A stretch of DNA of 64,000 nucleotides from Devosia salina (GCF_019504385.1 NZ_CP080590.1:3773501-3837500); one strand, 5' to 3'. Counted from the first letter of the stretch, positions 48,869 to 57,881 are shown. Made by a program: numbers and translations. Notes: a model not told the origin generated them from the letters alone.

Positions 48869-49744
48869 TCAGGCCTCCGCCTTGATGAGCGTTTTGGTCA
48901 ACAGCTTGGCGATGATCGTGAGCAGCACGATCATGATGACGAGGTAGGTAATCGACAGAGCCGCCGCGTAGCCGATCTGGAAGTCGCGCAGGCCACGGAT
49001 GAAGATGTAATAGCTGGAGGTTTCCGTGGACGTTCCCGGCCCGCCCGAGGTGATGACGTAAACCGTCTCCATGATCTTGGACGCCTCGATCAGACGGATG
49101 ATGATCGCGCCGACCGATATCGGCGCCATGGCGGGGAAGGTCACGTTCCAGAAGGCGCGGATGGGTCCGGCGCCATCGATTGCCGCCGCCAGCAGCGGCT
49201 CGCGCGGCAAGGAGAGCAGGCCCGCCAGCAACAGCAGGAACATGAAGGGCGTCCACTGCCAGACATCGACAAGGATGACGACGAAGGTCGCCCATTGCGC
49301 ATTGGTGAGCCACGGGATCGGGGCAAAACCGAACAGCGTCACGAGGTCGTTGGCCGGCCCCAGGCTTTCGTGGAATACGGTGCGCCAGATGACCGCCATG
49401 ACGACGGGAGTGGTCATCATGGGAATGAGGAACAGCACCCGCACCAGGCGACGGAACCTGATCTGACGCCAGACCAGCAGCGCCAGCCCGAAGCCCAGCA
49501 CATATTCAATGATCACAGCCGATACCGCCATCACGCCCAGCCGGGACAGCGACTGCCAGAACCGTCCATCGGCGAGCAGGCGGCCATAGTTGAGGCCACC
49601 GATCCAGTCGAGGCCGGGGCGGACAGCGTCCCAGCCGGAAAAGCTCACGCGGATGGTGAAGATGAGGGGAAACAGGATGATCGCCAGCAGCACCAGAAGG
49701 CCGGGCAAAAGGAAGAAGAGTTTGTAGCGGGTCAGCCCATACAT
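48869..49744 (-). CDS. ABC transporter permease (MalF-like)
   Basis: A 291-residue CUT1 permease with six helices, beginning MYGLTRYKLFFLLPGLLVLL. The EAA loop reads PREPLLAAAIDGAGPIRAFW then NVTFPAMAPISVG. The helix 3 region VLFLIPMMTTPVVMAVIWRT is typical of MalF-type subunits. Together with the MalG-like partner it makes the translocation pore. It is preceded by a stem-loop that separates it from the binding-protein gene. Confidence 0.92.
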   Translation of the reverse strand: MYGLTRYKLFFLLPGLLVLLAIILFPLIFTIRVSFSGWDAVRPGLDWIGGLNYGRLLADGRFWQSLSRLGVMAVSAVIIEYVLGFGLALLVWRQIRFRRLVRVLFLIPMMTTPVVMAVIWRTVFHESLGPANDLVTLFGFAPIPWLTNAQWATFVVILVDVWQWTPFMFLLLLAGLLSLPREPLLAAAIDGAGPIRAFWNVTFPAMAPISVGAIIIRLIEASKIMETVYVITSGGPGTSTETSSYYIFIRGLRDFQIGYAAALSITYLVIMIVLLTIIAKLLTKTLIKAEA

Positions 49745-49783
49745 CGGCCTGGTCCTCCGGGGGGCGCGAGCGCCAGTGAGCGA

Positions 49784-49812
49784 AGTCCCGGGGGGTAAGA
49801 CCCACCGGGACT
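49784..49812 (-). terminator. Intercistronic stem-loop after the binding-protein gene
   Basis: AGTCCCGG (49784-49791) pairs perfectly with CCGGGACT (49805-49812), loop 13 nt. It sits between the binding-protein stop and the first permease start and has no T-run. Stem-loops here usually protect the binding-protein mRNA so it is made in excess over the membrane parts. Confidence 0.65.
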
Positions 49813-49819
49813 GTGAGTG

Positions 49820-51352
49820 CTAGAGGTTGTCTTCGAGCGCCACGACGCCGGCATAGGCATCGCGAACCGTGTCCACCCCGATCCGATCGACGATCGCGGT
49901 CCATTCCACGGCTACGCCGTCGAGCGCTTCCTGCGGCGTCTGCTGGCCGGCCAGTGCGGCGGCAACGCCGGTTGCTAGGGACGTCATGAACTGGCTGACG
50001 CCGGGCACGCGCAGGTCGAAGACGCGGTTATTGCTGTCATCCATGCCGGACAGTGTTTCGACATAGCTCTTGGTCAGTGCCGCGTCCCAGCCCAGGCGAT
50101 CCGTCCACAGAGACGGGTCGAAATGGGCATTGCGGTATGGATTGACGCCGAAGCGCCCGACCTGCAGGTCGGCCAGGGTATTGGCTTCATTGGAGAAGAA
50201 GCAGAGGAAGTCGAACGCCATGTCCTGGTTCTGCGAGCGGTTGGAAACCGCCGAAGTCCAGCCCCAGGTGACATAGGGAGCACGATTGGGCTCCTCGAAA
50301 CTGTCCCAGCTGCCCGTATCGCGGTTCCAGACTTCCCTTGCGCCCGGCAGCGGCGCCGCGGCTACCTGATTGCGGATCGGGCTGTCTTCCTGCTGCGCCT
50401 GAACGAAGGCATCGTCCCAGGAATAGCTCATCAGAGCCTGACCACCGCCAAAGGCGAAGATTTCATCGCCAAGGCCCCAGTTCGCACCGCCCGGCGCCCA
50501 GTCCTTGGACGCTTCAACGAACAGTTCCAGCCCTTTGACAAAACCGGGATTGTTGATCTGCGGCGTCATGGTTTCGAGGTCGAAGAAGAAGCCACCCTTC
50601 ACATTGGGGTTGCGCGCGTACGGGGCTGCACGACTGATGAAGGCGGAGAACATCAGGTCGTCACGCTTGGTGACTTCGGCCGAGCCGTAGTTCGGATTGC
50701 CGTCGGCATCCCAGTCCCATCCGGAGAAGACGCGAGCGATCTCGTTATAGTCTTCCCAAGTGGTGGGAACGGCGAGGTCCTTGCCGGTCTCCTGCTTGAA
50801 GCGGGCTATGGCCTCGGGATTGGAGAAGATGTCGGCGCGGTATTTCAGATAGTGCCGGTCACCATCCATCGGATACTGGACGATGGTGTCGCCCCAGGTG
50901 GCCACGTCGATATAGTTTCGGGTCACGTCCTTGAAACCAGCGGTCTCGCGATAGGCTTCAGGCACCGGCGCCAGATACTGGTTGAGATCGCCGATCCAGA
51001 GCGAGGGATAGAACAGCACGTCATAGGCATTCTGCCCGGTCTGGAACGGGATCAGGATGCGCTGGAACAGGTCGCCGAAGGGCACATGCACCACGCTGAC
51101 CTTGGCCCCGGTGAGTTCCTCGAACTGGCGGGCGTGGATGTCGGTGGGTTCGCCGATGACCGGTACGGCATGGCTGATGATGTTGAGCTGGCGGCCCGAA
51201 TAATCCTTGGCGTCGATGCTCTCATATGAGCAAGCGCCGGGCATATCTTCGTCAATGCCATAGGCGACCGAATAATCAGTCTGCGCCAGTGTGGCGGACG
51301 AGGCCACCATGGCAATGACACTGGCCAGGCTGGCCATTCTTGCGAGTTTCAT
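49820..51352 (-). CDS. Periplasmic solute-binding protein (CUT1, polyol/sugar type)
   Basis: A 510-residue extracellular binding protein of family 1. MKLARMASLASVIAMVASSA is a Sec signal ending near TLAQ. No lipobox, so it is free in the periplasm. SGRQLNIISHAVPVIGEPTD and PFQTGQNAYDVLFYPSLWIG are the N-lobe strands, and TWGWTSAVSNRSQNQDMAFD is a family motif of the C-lobe. Tryptophans and aromatic residues (WDWDADGNPNYG) may line the sugar or polyol site. It is longer than typical 420-residue members, similar to the GlpV-like group. It follows the alcohol dehydrogenase in the operon; the ligand is likely an alcohol or polyol. Confidence 0.9.
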   Translation of the reverse strand: MKLARMASLASVIAMVASSATLAQTDYSVAYGIDEDMPGACSYESIDAKDYSGRQLNIISHAVPVIGEPTDIHARQFEELTGAKVSVVHVPFGDLFQRILIPFQTGQNAYDVLFYPSLWIGDLNQYLAPVPEAYRETAGFKDVTRNYIDVATWGDTIVQYPMDGDRHYLKYRADIFSNPEAIARFKQETGKDLAVPTTWEDYNEIARVFSGWDWDADGNPNYGSAEVTKRDDLMFSAFISRAAPYARNPNVKGGFFFDLETMTPQINNPGFVKGLELFVEASKDWAPGGANWGLGDEIFAFGGGQALMSYSWDDAFVQAQQEDSPIRNQVAAAPLPGAREVWNRDTGSWDSFEEPNRAPYVTWGWTSAVSNRSQNQDMAFDFLCFFSNEANTLADLQVGRFGVNPYRNAHFDPSLWTDRLGWDAALTKSYVETLSGMDDSNNRVFDLRVPGVSQFMTSLATGVAAALAGQQTPQEALDGVAVEWTAIVDRIGVDTVRDAYAGVVALEDNL

Positions 51353-51408
51353 TCTTCCTTCTCCCTAGATGCAGCTTTGCTGCGTTGCATTCTGATCGAC
51401 CGGGCCTG

Positions 51409-52452
51409 CTACGGAATGAGCACGCCGCGGCCGTGAATTTTGCCGTGATGGAGGTCGAGCAGGGCCTGGTTGGCATCCTGCAGCCGATACTCGGCGGTCG
51501 AGAGGTGAACCTTGCCCTGGTCGGCCAGGGCCATCAGCTCGACAAGCTCTGGATAGGTTCCGACCAGATTGCCGATAATGCGCTTTTCCGAGGTGATCAT
51601 GTCGATGGTCGGAATTTCGAGTTTTCCGCCATAGCCGACGATGTAGTAGGCGCCGTCATTGCGGGTCATGGCAAGACCCTCGGAGATGGCGCTGCCCTCG
51701 CCGACAAAGTCGATGACGGCTTCCGCGCCATGGCCGCCGGTCATGGCCAGCACCTGCTCCACTTGGTCGCCGGTGGCCCTCACGGTGAAGTCAGCGCCGC
51801 ATTTCCCCGCTAGCTCGAGCGCATCGTCCGAGCGGTCGACCGCGATAATGCGGGCCGCACACATGGCCCGCAGCACCTGAACGCCGATATGACCGAGACC
51901 GCCGACACCGATCACCACGACATATTGGCCCGGAAGCAGATGCGTGGCGGCCTTCTTGCAGGCGCGATACGCGGTCAGACCAGCGTCGGTGTATGGCGCG
52001 ACATCCTTGGGCGCCAGGGTTTTGGGCAGTTTGATCAGCGAGCGCTGGCCGGTCTTGAGCAGTTCGGCATAGCCGCCATTGACGTTGACGCCCGGAAAGG
52101 CGCTTTCCTCGGCATGCATGTCATTGCCACGACGGCAGGCTAGGCAATGTCCGCTGGTCACCAGTGGGTGGCAGATAACCGGATCGCCAACCTTGAAGCC
52201 GGTGACGGCGGGCCCGATTTCCTCGATCCAGCCGGCATTTTCGTGGCCCATGATATATGGCAACTGAACGTCGGAATTGTTCCGCCAGAGCCCTTCGATG
52301 ATGTGCAGATCGGTGCGGCACACGCCGGCACCACCGATGCGAACGATGACGTCGTTTGGCCCTTCGATGCGCGGATCGGGCACGTCCTCATAGACAACGA
52401 ACTGGCTCTTCTCGAGCTTCTCATCAAATTCATGAAGCACTGCTGCCTTCAT
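51409..52452 (-). CDS. Zinc-type NAD(P)-dependent alcohol dehydrogenase
   Basis: A 347-residue MDR alcohol dehydrogenase. GAGVCRTDLHIIEGLW holds the catalytic zinc cysteine, GHENAGWIEEIGP the zinc histidine, and VIGVGGLGHIGVQVLRAM the NAD Rossmann motif. The structural zinc lobe is reduced: GHCLACRRGNDMHAEESAFP keeps two cysteines, with G and A at the third and fourth positions. Such loss is known in parts of the family. It is the first gene of the importer operon, under the -24/-12 promoter at 52.5 kb, so it likely oxidises the imported alcohol or polyol. ATG 52452 is the family start. Confidence 0.92.
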   Translation of the reverse strand: MKAAVLHEFDEKLEKSQFVVYEDVPDPRIEGPNDVIVRIGGAGVCRTDLHIIEGLWRNNSDVQLPYIMGHENAGWIEEIGPAVTGFKVGDPVICHPLVTSGHCLACRRGNDMHAEESAFPGVNVNGGYAELLKTGQRSLIKLPKTLAPKDVAPYTDAGLTAYRACKKAATHLLPGQYVVVIGVGGLGHIGVQVLRAMCAARIIAVDRSDDALELAGKCGADFTVRATGDQVEQVLAMTGGHGAEAVIDFVGEGSAISEGLAMTRNDGAYYIVGYGGKLEIPTIDMITSEKRIIGNLVGTYPELVELMALADQGKVHLSTAEYRLQDANQALLDLHHGKIHGRGVLIP

Positions 52453-52497
52453 GGGGACCTCCCTGGTGTTCACGAGCTGCGTAACTGCCCAAGTCAA

Positions 52498-52514
52498 CGC
52501 AAGAGCCGTGCCAA
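52498..52514 (-). promoter_or_regulatory. Sigma-54 (-24/-12) promoter of alcohol/ABC operon
   Basis: On the minus strand TTGGCACGGCTCTTGCG matches the consensus TTGGCACG-N4-TTGCW except the last base. It lies about 46 nt upstream of the alcohol dehydrogenase ATG. The divergent sigma-54 activator at 52744 is the expected regulator. Confidence 0.88.
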
Positions 52515-52591
52515 GTTGCTGTCCCGGCAGGATTTGGTTTTTGCTACAAAGGCTTAACCATCTGCAGATGCCATCCGCGGCGATGGTGAGA

Positions 52592-52614
52592 TTGCTCAAT
52601 ATTGTTGAGGGCAA
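52592..52614. promoter_or_regulatory. Candidate enhancer site for second AcoR-like activator
   Basis: CTCAA (52595-52599) and TTGAG (52605-52609) form an inverted repeat inside TTGCTCAATATTG and GTTGAGGGCAA, about 80 nt upstream of the -24 element. Outer TTGC/GCAA extends the symmetry imperfectly. Binding is inferred from position. Confidence 0.45.
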
Positions 52615-52743
52615 GCGGCGACTGTTCAGTAAATGAACACTCGAACACGGCCATTTTCCTAGGTTTTACAAGGCATTGCCCGTGGTGTAGCCTTGCATCC
52701 GTTCACGCTGGCGAAGACCGGCGGACACATGCCGGAGGAACAC

Positions 52744-54597
52744 ATGCTCTCACGCACTGAGCGCCTCAAACGCGCGCGGATTACTTTGCAGCACGGAGGC
52801 GTAATCGATCCGCACCTGATTGCGCCGCATATCTCGGATAGCTGGAACCGTTGCCTCGAGCGGGGGCTCGACCCAATGGGCACGGCCCACAATGCCCAGC
52901 TGAGCGCTCGGGAACTGCGTCAGCAGCGGGATGAGGATGAACTCGTCCACCGTTTCGCCGCGTCGCAGATGCAGGCGCTTTATCAGCAGATTGCGGGCAG
53001 CAATTTCATGATTGCCTTCGGCAATGCCCGCGGAACGGTGCTGGAGACCGTTTCCGATGGCGAATTCCGCAGCAGCAAGCCGGGCAAAGCGATCCTGCCC
53101 GGTTCGGTGTGGCTTGAGGAACTGCGCGGCACCAACGCCATGGGGACCGCAGCCATGATCAGGCAGCCGCTGATCGTCCATGGCGAGGAGCATTTCTTCC
53201 ATGCCCATTCTGACGTCAGTTGCTTTGCTGCCCCGGTATTCCATTCGGACGGTGAACTGGCAGGCGTGCTCGACGCCTCGTCCGATTGCCGCGCACGCAA
53301 CACGCACACGCTGGTCCTCATGCAGATGGCCGCGACCCATATCGAGAACAGTCTATTCCTGCGCCAGCAGTCCGATCATCTTGTCCTGTTGTTCCATTCC
53401 CGGTTCGAGCTGCTCAATTCGGTCAGCGGGGGCCTGATCTCCTTCGACTCCGAAGGGCGACTGCGGGCCATCAATCAACGCGGACGCAGCATGTTGTCGG
53501 GGCTGTCCGTGCGGCCAGGAACGGCGTTCGAGGCGGTTTTCGACACCAGTTTCGCCAATGCGCTGGGGCATCTGGGCGATGGTATCGTGCCGACGCTGCG
53601 GGATTTGTTGGGCAGCCAATATGTAGTTCAGTTTTCAGGTCGCCCGGTCTCGGAGGGGCGCGTACGCGCAGCCAGCAGCACAATAGTCGCGTCTCCGGTC
53701 GTGTCAGTTGCCGGCTTCGTGGCCGAAGACCCCGCCCTTCAGACGGAGTTGGTGAAGGTGCAGCGGGCCGTGCGACGCAAGCCGCCCTTCCTGATCCTGG
53801 GCGAAAGTGGAACGGGAAAGGAAATCATAGCGCGTCACATTCATGCCGCCAGCGGGCGGAGCGGCGCTTTCGTGCCGGTAAACTGCGGTGCATTGCCCGA
53901 GCAACTGTTCGAGGCAGAGCTCTTCGGCTATGCCGCCGGCGCCTTTACCGGGGCCCGCAAGGACGGATCCATGGGGCTGGCCAGGGCGGCAGATGGCGGT
54001 ACTCTTTTCCTGGACGAAATTGGCGACCTGCCTCTTCCAAATCAGGTTGCACTACTGCGCTTTCTTGATCAGTTCGAAGTCAGGGCCGTCGGAAGCGCCA
54101 CGACGCACAAAGTCGACGTTCAGGTCGTTGGCGCAACCAATGTCGATCTTCTCTCGGCCATCGCCGAGAAGCGCTTCCGCTCGGACCTTTTCTACCGTCT
54201 CGGCGTCGTGCAGCTCAATCTGCCGCCACTGCGGGAGAGGCGCGACTTTGCGGCCCTCACCCGCTTTATGCTTGGCGAGCTAGACGCGGCACTGGACATC
54301 ACCGACCGCGCCGTCGAATCCCTCGCGCAACATGAATGGCCTGGCAACCTGCGCGAGCTCCGGTCTGCCCTGTTTCAACTGAGCCTGCTGGTGACGGAAG
54401 AGCCGATCGACATCGTTCATATGGATCAGCTTTTCGGCAGCCAAAACGCGTCGGCCCTTATCGAGTCCGCCGGGCTTAAGGGCCTCATCATCCGGCAGAT
54501 CAATGAGTTGCTGCGGACCAACGGCAACAATGTCAGCGAGACAGCCAAGGCGCTCGGCATCTCGCGAAACACGGTCTACAAATACATGCGACACTGA
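52744..54597 (+). CDS. Second AcoR-like sigma-54-dependent activator
   Basis: A 617-residue enhancer-binding protein, paralogous in layout to the one at 36.6 kb. The GAF-like sensor covers about 80-200 (GSVWLEELRGTNAMGTAAMI). Walker A is GESGTGKE at 353-360, the GAFTGA loop at 399-404, and LFLDEIGDLPLPNQ the Walker B. The Fis-type HTH NNVSETAKALGISRNTVYKY closes it. ATG 52744 is chosen because GGAGG lies 5 nt upstream; the upstream TTG 52693 is unlikely. It is divergent from the alcohol dehydrogenase operon and presumably activates its -24/-12 promoter on sensing an alcohol or product. Confidence 0.93.
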   Translation: MLSRTERLKRARITLQHGGVIDPHLIAPHISDSWNRCLERGLDPMGTAHNAQLSARELRQQRDEDELVHRFAASQMQALYQQIAGSNFMIAFGNARGTVLETVSDGEFRSSKPGKAILPGSVWLEELRGTNAMGTAAMIRQPLIVHGEEHFFHAHSDVSCFAAPVFHSDGELAGVLDASSDCRARNTHTLVLMQMAATHIENSLFLRQQSDHLVLLFHSRFELLNSVSGGLISFDSEGRLRAINQRGRSMLSGLSVRPGTAFEAVFDTSFANALGHLGDGIVPTLRDLLGSQYVVQFSGRPVSEGRVRAASSTIVASPVVSVAGFVAEDPALQTELVKVQRAVRRKPPFLILGESGTGKEIIARHIHAASGRSGAFVPVNCGALPEQLFEAELFGYAAGAFTGARKDGSMGLARAADGGTLFLDEIGDLPLPNQVALLRFLDQFEVRAVGSATTHKVDVQVVGATNVDLLSAIAEKRFRSDLFYRLGVVQLNLPPLRERRDFAALTRFMLGELDAALDITDRAVESLAQHEWPGNLRELRSALFQLSLLVTEEPIDIVHMDQLFGSQNASALIESAGLKGLIIRQINELLRTNGNNVSETAKALGISRNTVYKYMRH

Positions 54598-54922
54598 GAT
54601 TTCGGCTAGGCGGGGGCGATGGTGGCTTACGCTCGGGAATGGGTGCCTCAGCTCACCTCCAAATGCACCGAGAATTGCTCTGACGTCACAAGGGGCGGTC
54701 TTGCGGAATGCTCGTAGCGTCTGAAACTTACTCGACACGTGCCGAATTTTCGTGCGTCGGCACGGCGAAAGTCAGAAGAAGCGCAGCTGATGTGACTCCA
54801 GCCGCTCCATTTACGACGTCCTCGTCGCGAAGCGAACGGCAGCTTTCGGGTGCACCAATTTATAGCGTGAACGACCGGAATGGGGCGCGAACCCGTCAGG
54901 GCTGCAAATGTAGAAATCAGCA
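54598..54922. other. Intergenic region before the LacI operators
   Basis: About 325 bases with no called gene. Plus and minus frames of 73-91 residues exist but show no family pattern and no ribosome-binding sites. It probably contains the lacI-family gene promoter; no clear -35/-10 pair was chosen. Confidence 0.4.
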
Positions 54923-54962
54923 TGCAAAACGTTTTGCGAAAGGCTTTGCAAAACGTTTTGCA
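54923..54962. promoter_or_regulatory. Two tandem LacI-type operators
   Basis: TGCAAAACGTTTTGC (54923-54937) and TGCAAAACGTTTTGCA (54947-54962, perfect 16-bp palindrome) share the central AAACGTTT typical of LacI-family operators. Centres are 24 bp apart. The second ends 8 nt before ATG 54971, so the repressor probably controls its own gene and the following operon. Confidence 0.9.
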
Positions 54963-54970
54963 CGTGTTAG

Positions 54971-55981
54971 ATGTTGATGATGGTCAAGATACAAGAAGTC
55001 GCGAAACTTGCAGGCGTGTCTCTCACGACGGTGTCGCACGTCATCAATCACCGCGACAGGGTTTCGCCTGCACTTCGTGCCAAGGTCGAGGAGGCGATCG
55101 ACAAGCTGGGTTATGTGCCCAATCGCCAGGCTCAGTCGCTGCGCACCGGGCGGACCAATGTCATTGCCATCATGATCCCCGATATTTGCGCGCCCTACTA
55201 TACCGAGATGGTCCGCGCAATGCAGACGGCGCTGGTCGATGACGGTGTCGATACGCTGATCTACAATACCGATGTGCCCGGCGGGCATTCCGAAGATCAC
55301 GGGCATACCTATCTCAAGCAGATCAAGACCAAAGGGGTGGACGGGCTGATCGTCGCCGACGCCGCCTTGCACCGCATCCAGCACGAACTGGCCGAGGTCA
55401 AAATACCCACCGTCTTCGTCGGCAACCTGCCGAGCCGGTCCGTGGACAGCATCGAGCAGGACGGGTTCGCCAGCGCCTATCGGATGGGCGAGTACCTGGT
55501 CTCCAAGGGCCACAAACGCATCGCCCATGTCACCGGGCCATCGTTCTTTAATATGTCCATGCTGCGCCAGGCCGGCTTCGAGCGCGCGCTGAAGGATGGA
55601 GGCGTCGCGATGGAGGATGACCTGCGCTACGAAGGGTCCTTCCTGCCCCCATCCGGCTACGAGGCAGTCGATTGGCTAGTCGAGCGGCATGGCGATGACC
55701 TGCCCAGCGCCATCTTCTTTGCCAGCTCGCGCATGGCGAGGGCGGCCCTGGCGGGGTTTGCAGATCGCGGCATATCGGTGCCGGGCGACATCGCGGTCGC
55801 CTCCTACGACATCTACGAAGAACTGGCCGACCTGCGCCCCCGCCTCACCACGATCGGGGTGAGCCCCAGTGATCTAGGCAGTGGCGCGATCGAACTGCTC
55901 AACGAGCGCATTGCTGGTTATGACGGCACACCCAGACAGGTCGTGCTCCCTGCTACGCTGGAAATTCACGAAACGGCATGA
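54971..55981 (+). CDS. LacI-family repressor of the fructan/fructoside operon
   Basis: A 336-residue LacI regulator. The HTH is VKIQEVAKLAGVSLTTVSHV with INHRDRVSPALR and the hinge GYVPNRQAQSLRTGRTNVIA. The effector domain has the periplasmic-binding-protein fold (IMIPDICAPYYTEMVRAMQT, GVDGLIVADAA). Starts at 54971, 54977 or 54980 are possible; no good ribosome-binding site is seen and the operator ends 8 nt upstream, so the message may be leaderless. It precedes the importer and GH172/GH32 genes in the same orientation (87 nt) and likely responds to an imported fructoside. Confidence 0.93.
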   Translation: MLMMVKIQEVAKLAGVSLTTVSHVINHRDRVSPALRAKVEEAIDKLGYVPNRQAQSLRTGRTNVIAIMIPDICAPYYTEMVRAMQTALVDDGVDTLIYNTDVPGGHSEDHGHTYLKQIKTKGVDGLIVADAALHRIQHELAEVKIPTVFVGNLPSRSVDSIEQDGFASAYRMGEYLVSKGHKRIAHVTGPSFFNMSMLRQAGFERALKDGGVAMEDDLRYEGSFLPPSGYEAVDWLVERHGDDLPSAIFFASSRMARAALAGFADRGISVPGDIAVASYDIYEELADLRPRLTTIGVSPSDLGSGAIELLNERIAGYDGTPRQVVLPATLEIHETA

Positions 55982-56068
55982 GGCATCTGCCCGGAGGAGG
56001 GACAAGCACCCACAACCAAGCCTGAAGAACCAATAAAACGTCAGCACACATTTTGGGAGGAGAGACCC

Positions 56069-57817
56069 ATGCGGTCCATAACCCGGCGCTACGGCGCTCT
56101 GGGCGTGCTGCTTGTCGCTGCCATGACAAGCACCGCTTCTACGACTCTCGCGCAGGAGGTTGCGCGTGAAGATCAGCTGATCTTCGAGAACATCTCCGAA
56201 CGCGTCACCACGCCTGAAAACTACAACCCATTCCTGCCCAGCACGTTGCAGCATGCTGGACTTCAGCAGGTGGGCTTCGAGTCACTCTTCTACTACAATT
56301 ACGAGACCGGCGAAATGGTCCCGTGGCTGGCCACCGGTTATGCGTTCAACGAGGCTTTCGACGAGGTGACGATCAACCTCCAGCCCGAAGCCAAGTGGAG
56401 CGACGGCACGCCCTTCACTGCCGACGACGTGGTCTATACCATGAACATGCTCAAGGAGCACGCTCCGGCTTTGGGCGGCTATTCGGTCAACGCCAAGACC
56501 TGGGTCGAAGACATCGTCGCCGTCGATCCGCATACGGTCAGGCTCACTTTGACCTCGCCCAATCCGCGATACATGCTTGATGCCTTCGGCGTCCGAATCT
56601 ACGGCACGACCATGATCCTGCCCAAGCATATCTGGGAGACCCAGGATCCGCAGACCTTCACCAATTATGATCTCGCCAAGGGCTGGCCGGTTTCGACCTC
56701 GCCCTACCAGTTGATCTCGTCGACCACGACCGAAACGGTTTGGCAGCGCCGGGATGACTGGTGGGGCGCAGCCAGCGGCTTCCACGCCTTGCCCGAACCG
56801 GTTCAGGTGCTGTTCAAGACGGCCGGCAGCGAGGAACGCCGTGCGGCCATGGCGGCCAACAATGAACTGGATTCGGTGTGGGTCCTGGGTCGCGACAACT
56901 TCGAGCAGGTGGTCGCCAACAATGGCGATGTCTTCTCGTGGTTCCCCGAGACGCCCTACGCCTATCTCGATCCTTGCCCTCGCTACATGGCGTTCAACAC
57001 CACGCAGGCGCCATTTGACGACCCGCAGTTGCGCTGGGCCATTTCGCAGGCCCTCAATCGCGATGCGATCGTCGACATCGCCTGGGAGAACCTGACGGTC
57101 CCAGCCAAGTGGATGACCCCGGACTATCCGCCTTTCGCGTCCTACATGGAAAATGCGACGGACCTGTTCAGTGAATACGACACGCTGGCCTATGACGTCG
57201 ACAAGTCAGCGGCCACAATGGAAGCGGCCGGCTACACCAAAAATGGCGACTTCTGGCAGGACAAGGATGGCAATCCGATTGCCATCGACCTGGTGATCCG
57301 CCAGGGCGAGGCCGACCAGACCCGCATGGCTCCGGTGGTGACGACGCTGCTTCAGCGTGCCGGCTTCGATGCCAACTTCGTACTGTCCGACATCGCCGCC
57401 TTCTCCGATGCCCTCAATACCGGCCGCGCCGACGCCTGGCTCGACGTGTCCTGTGGCGGCATCTCCGATCCCTACGGCACGCTCGAGCTCTACCACAGCC
57501 GCCATGCCGCCCCGATGGGCGAAGTGGCGACCGGTGCCCGCACGCGCTGGTCCAACGACGCCTACGACGCCATCGTCGAAGAAATGGCTGTCACGGCTGC
57601 GGACGATCCGCGCATGCAGGAGTTGTTCCACGAGGCCCTGGCGATCTGGCTGCCGGAGATGCCGGCCATCCCGCTGGTCCAGGCCGCCTTGCTGACCAGC
57701 TTTAACGGTCACTACTGGGACAACTTCCCCACCTCGGAGAACAACTATGTCCATCCCGGCTTCTGGTGGGCGACGAACCTCCTGATCGTGGCTGAAGTGC
57801 AAAAGAAGCAGCCATAA
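56069..57817 (+). CDS. ABC transporter binding protein, family 5
   Basis: A 582-residue extracellular family-5 (peptide/nickel/oligosaccharide type) binding protein. MRSITRRYGALGVLLVAAMT is a Sec signal ending near TTLAQ. VTINLQPEAKWSDGTPFTAD with DVVYTMN is the family signature; VWQRRDDWWG and the DPQLRWAISQALNRDAIVDI block follow. GGAGGAG lies 7-8 nt before ATG 56069. Family-5 proteins mostly bind peptides but some bind oligosaccharides; the neighbouring GH172 and GH32 genes suggest a fructose-containing ligand. That specificity is inference. Confidence 0.92.
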   Translation: MRSITRRYGALGVLLVAAMTSTASTTLAQEVAREDQLIFENISERVTTPENYNPFLPSTLQHAGLQQVGFESLFYYNYETGEMVPWLATGYAFNEAFDEVTINLQPEAKWSDGTPFTADDVVYTMNMLKEHAPALGGYSVNAKTWVEDIVAVDPHTVRLTLTSPNPRYMLDAFGVRIYGTTMILPKHIWETQDPQTFTNYDLAKGWPVSTSPYQLISSTTTETVWQRRDDWWGAASGFHALPEPVQVLFKTAGSEERRAAMAANNELDSVWVLGRDNFEQVVANNGDVFSWFPETPYAYLDPCPRYMAFNTTQAPFDDPQLRWAISQALNRDAIVDIAWENLTVPAKWMTPDYPPFASYMENATDLFSEYDTLAYDVDKSAATMEAAGYTKNGDFWQDKDGNPIAIDLVIRQGEADQTRMAPVVTTLLQRAGFDANFVLSDIAAFSDALNTGRADAWLDVSCGGISDPYGTLELYHSRHAAPMGEVATGARTRWSNDAYDAIVEEMAVTAADDPRMQELFHEALAIWLPEMPAIPLVQAALLTSFNGHYWDNFPTSENNYVHPGFWWATNLLIVAEVQKKQP

Positions 57818-57827
57818 CCATCACACT

Positions 57828-57853
57828 GCCGCCGGTGCCGATGCACCGGCGGC
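57828..57853 (+). terminator. Intercistronic stem-loop after the binding-protein gene
   Basis: GCCGCCGGTGC and GCACCGGCGGC form a perfect 11-bp stem with a CGAT loop. It lies 10 nt after the binding-protein stop and 28 nt before the permease ATG, with no T-run. It probably stabilises the upstream mRNA or limits downstream expression. Confidence 0.75.
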
Positions 57854-57881
57854 TCCCACCCGAACCTTGTGGAGTTGGGCC

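Noticed and set aside
54923..54962. Short CRISPR-like repeat pair
   Set aside because: Two copies of a palindrome in front of a LacI gene fit operators; there is no third repeat and the 9-nt gap is too short for a spacer.
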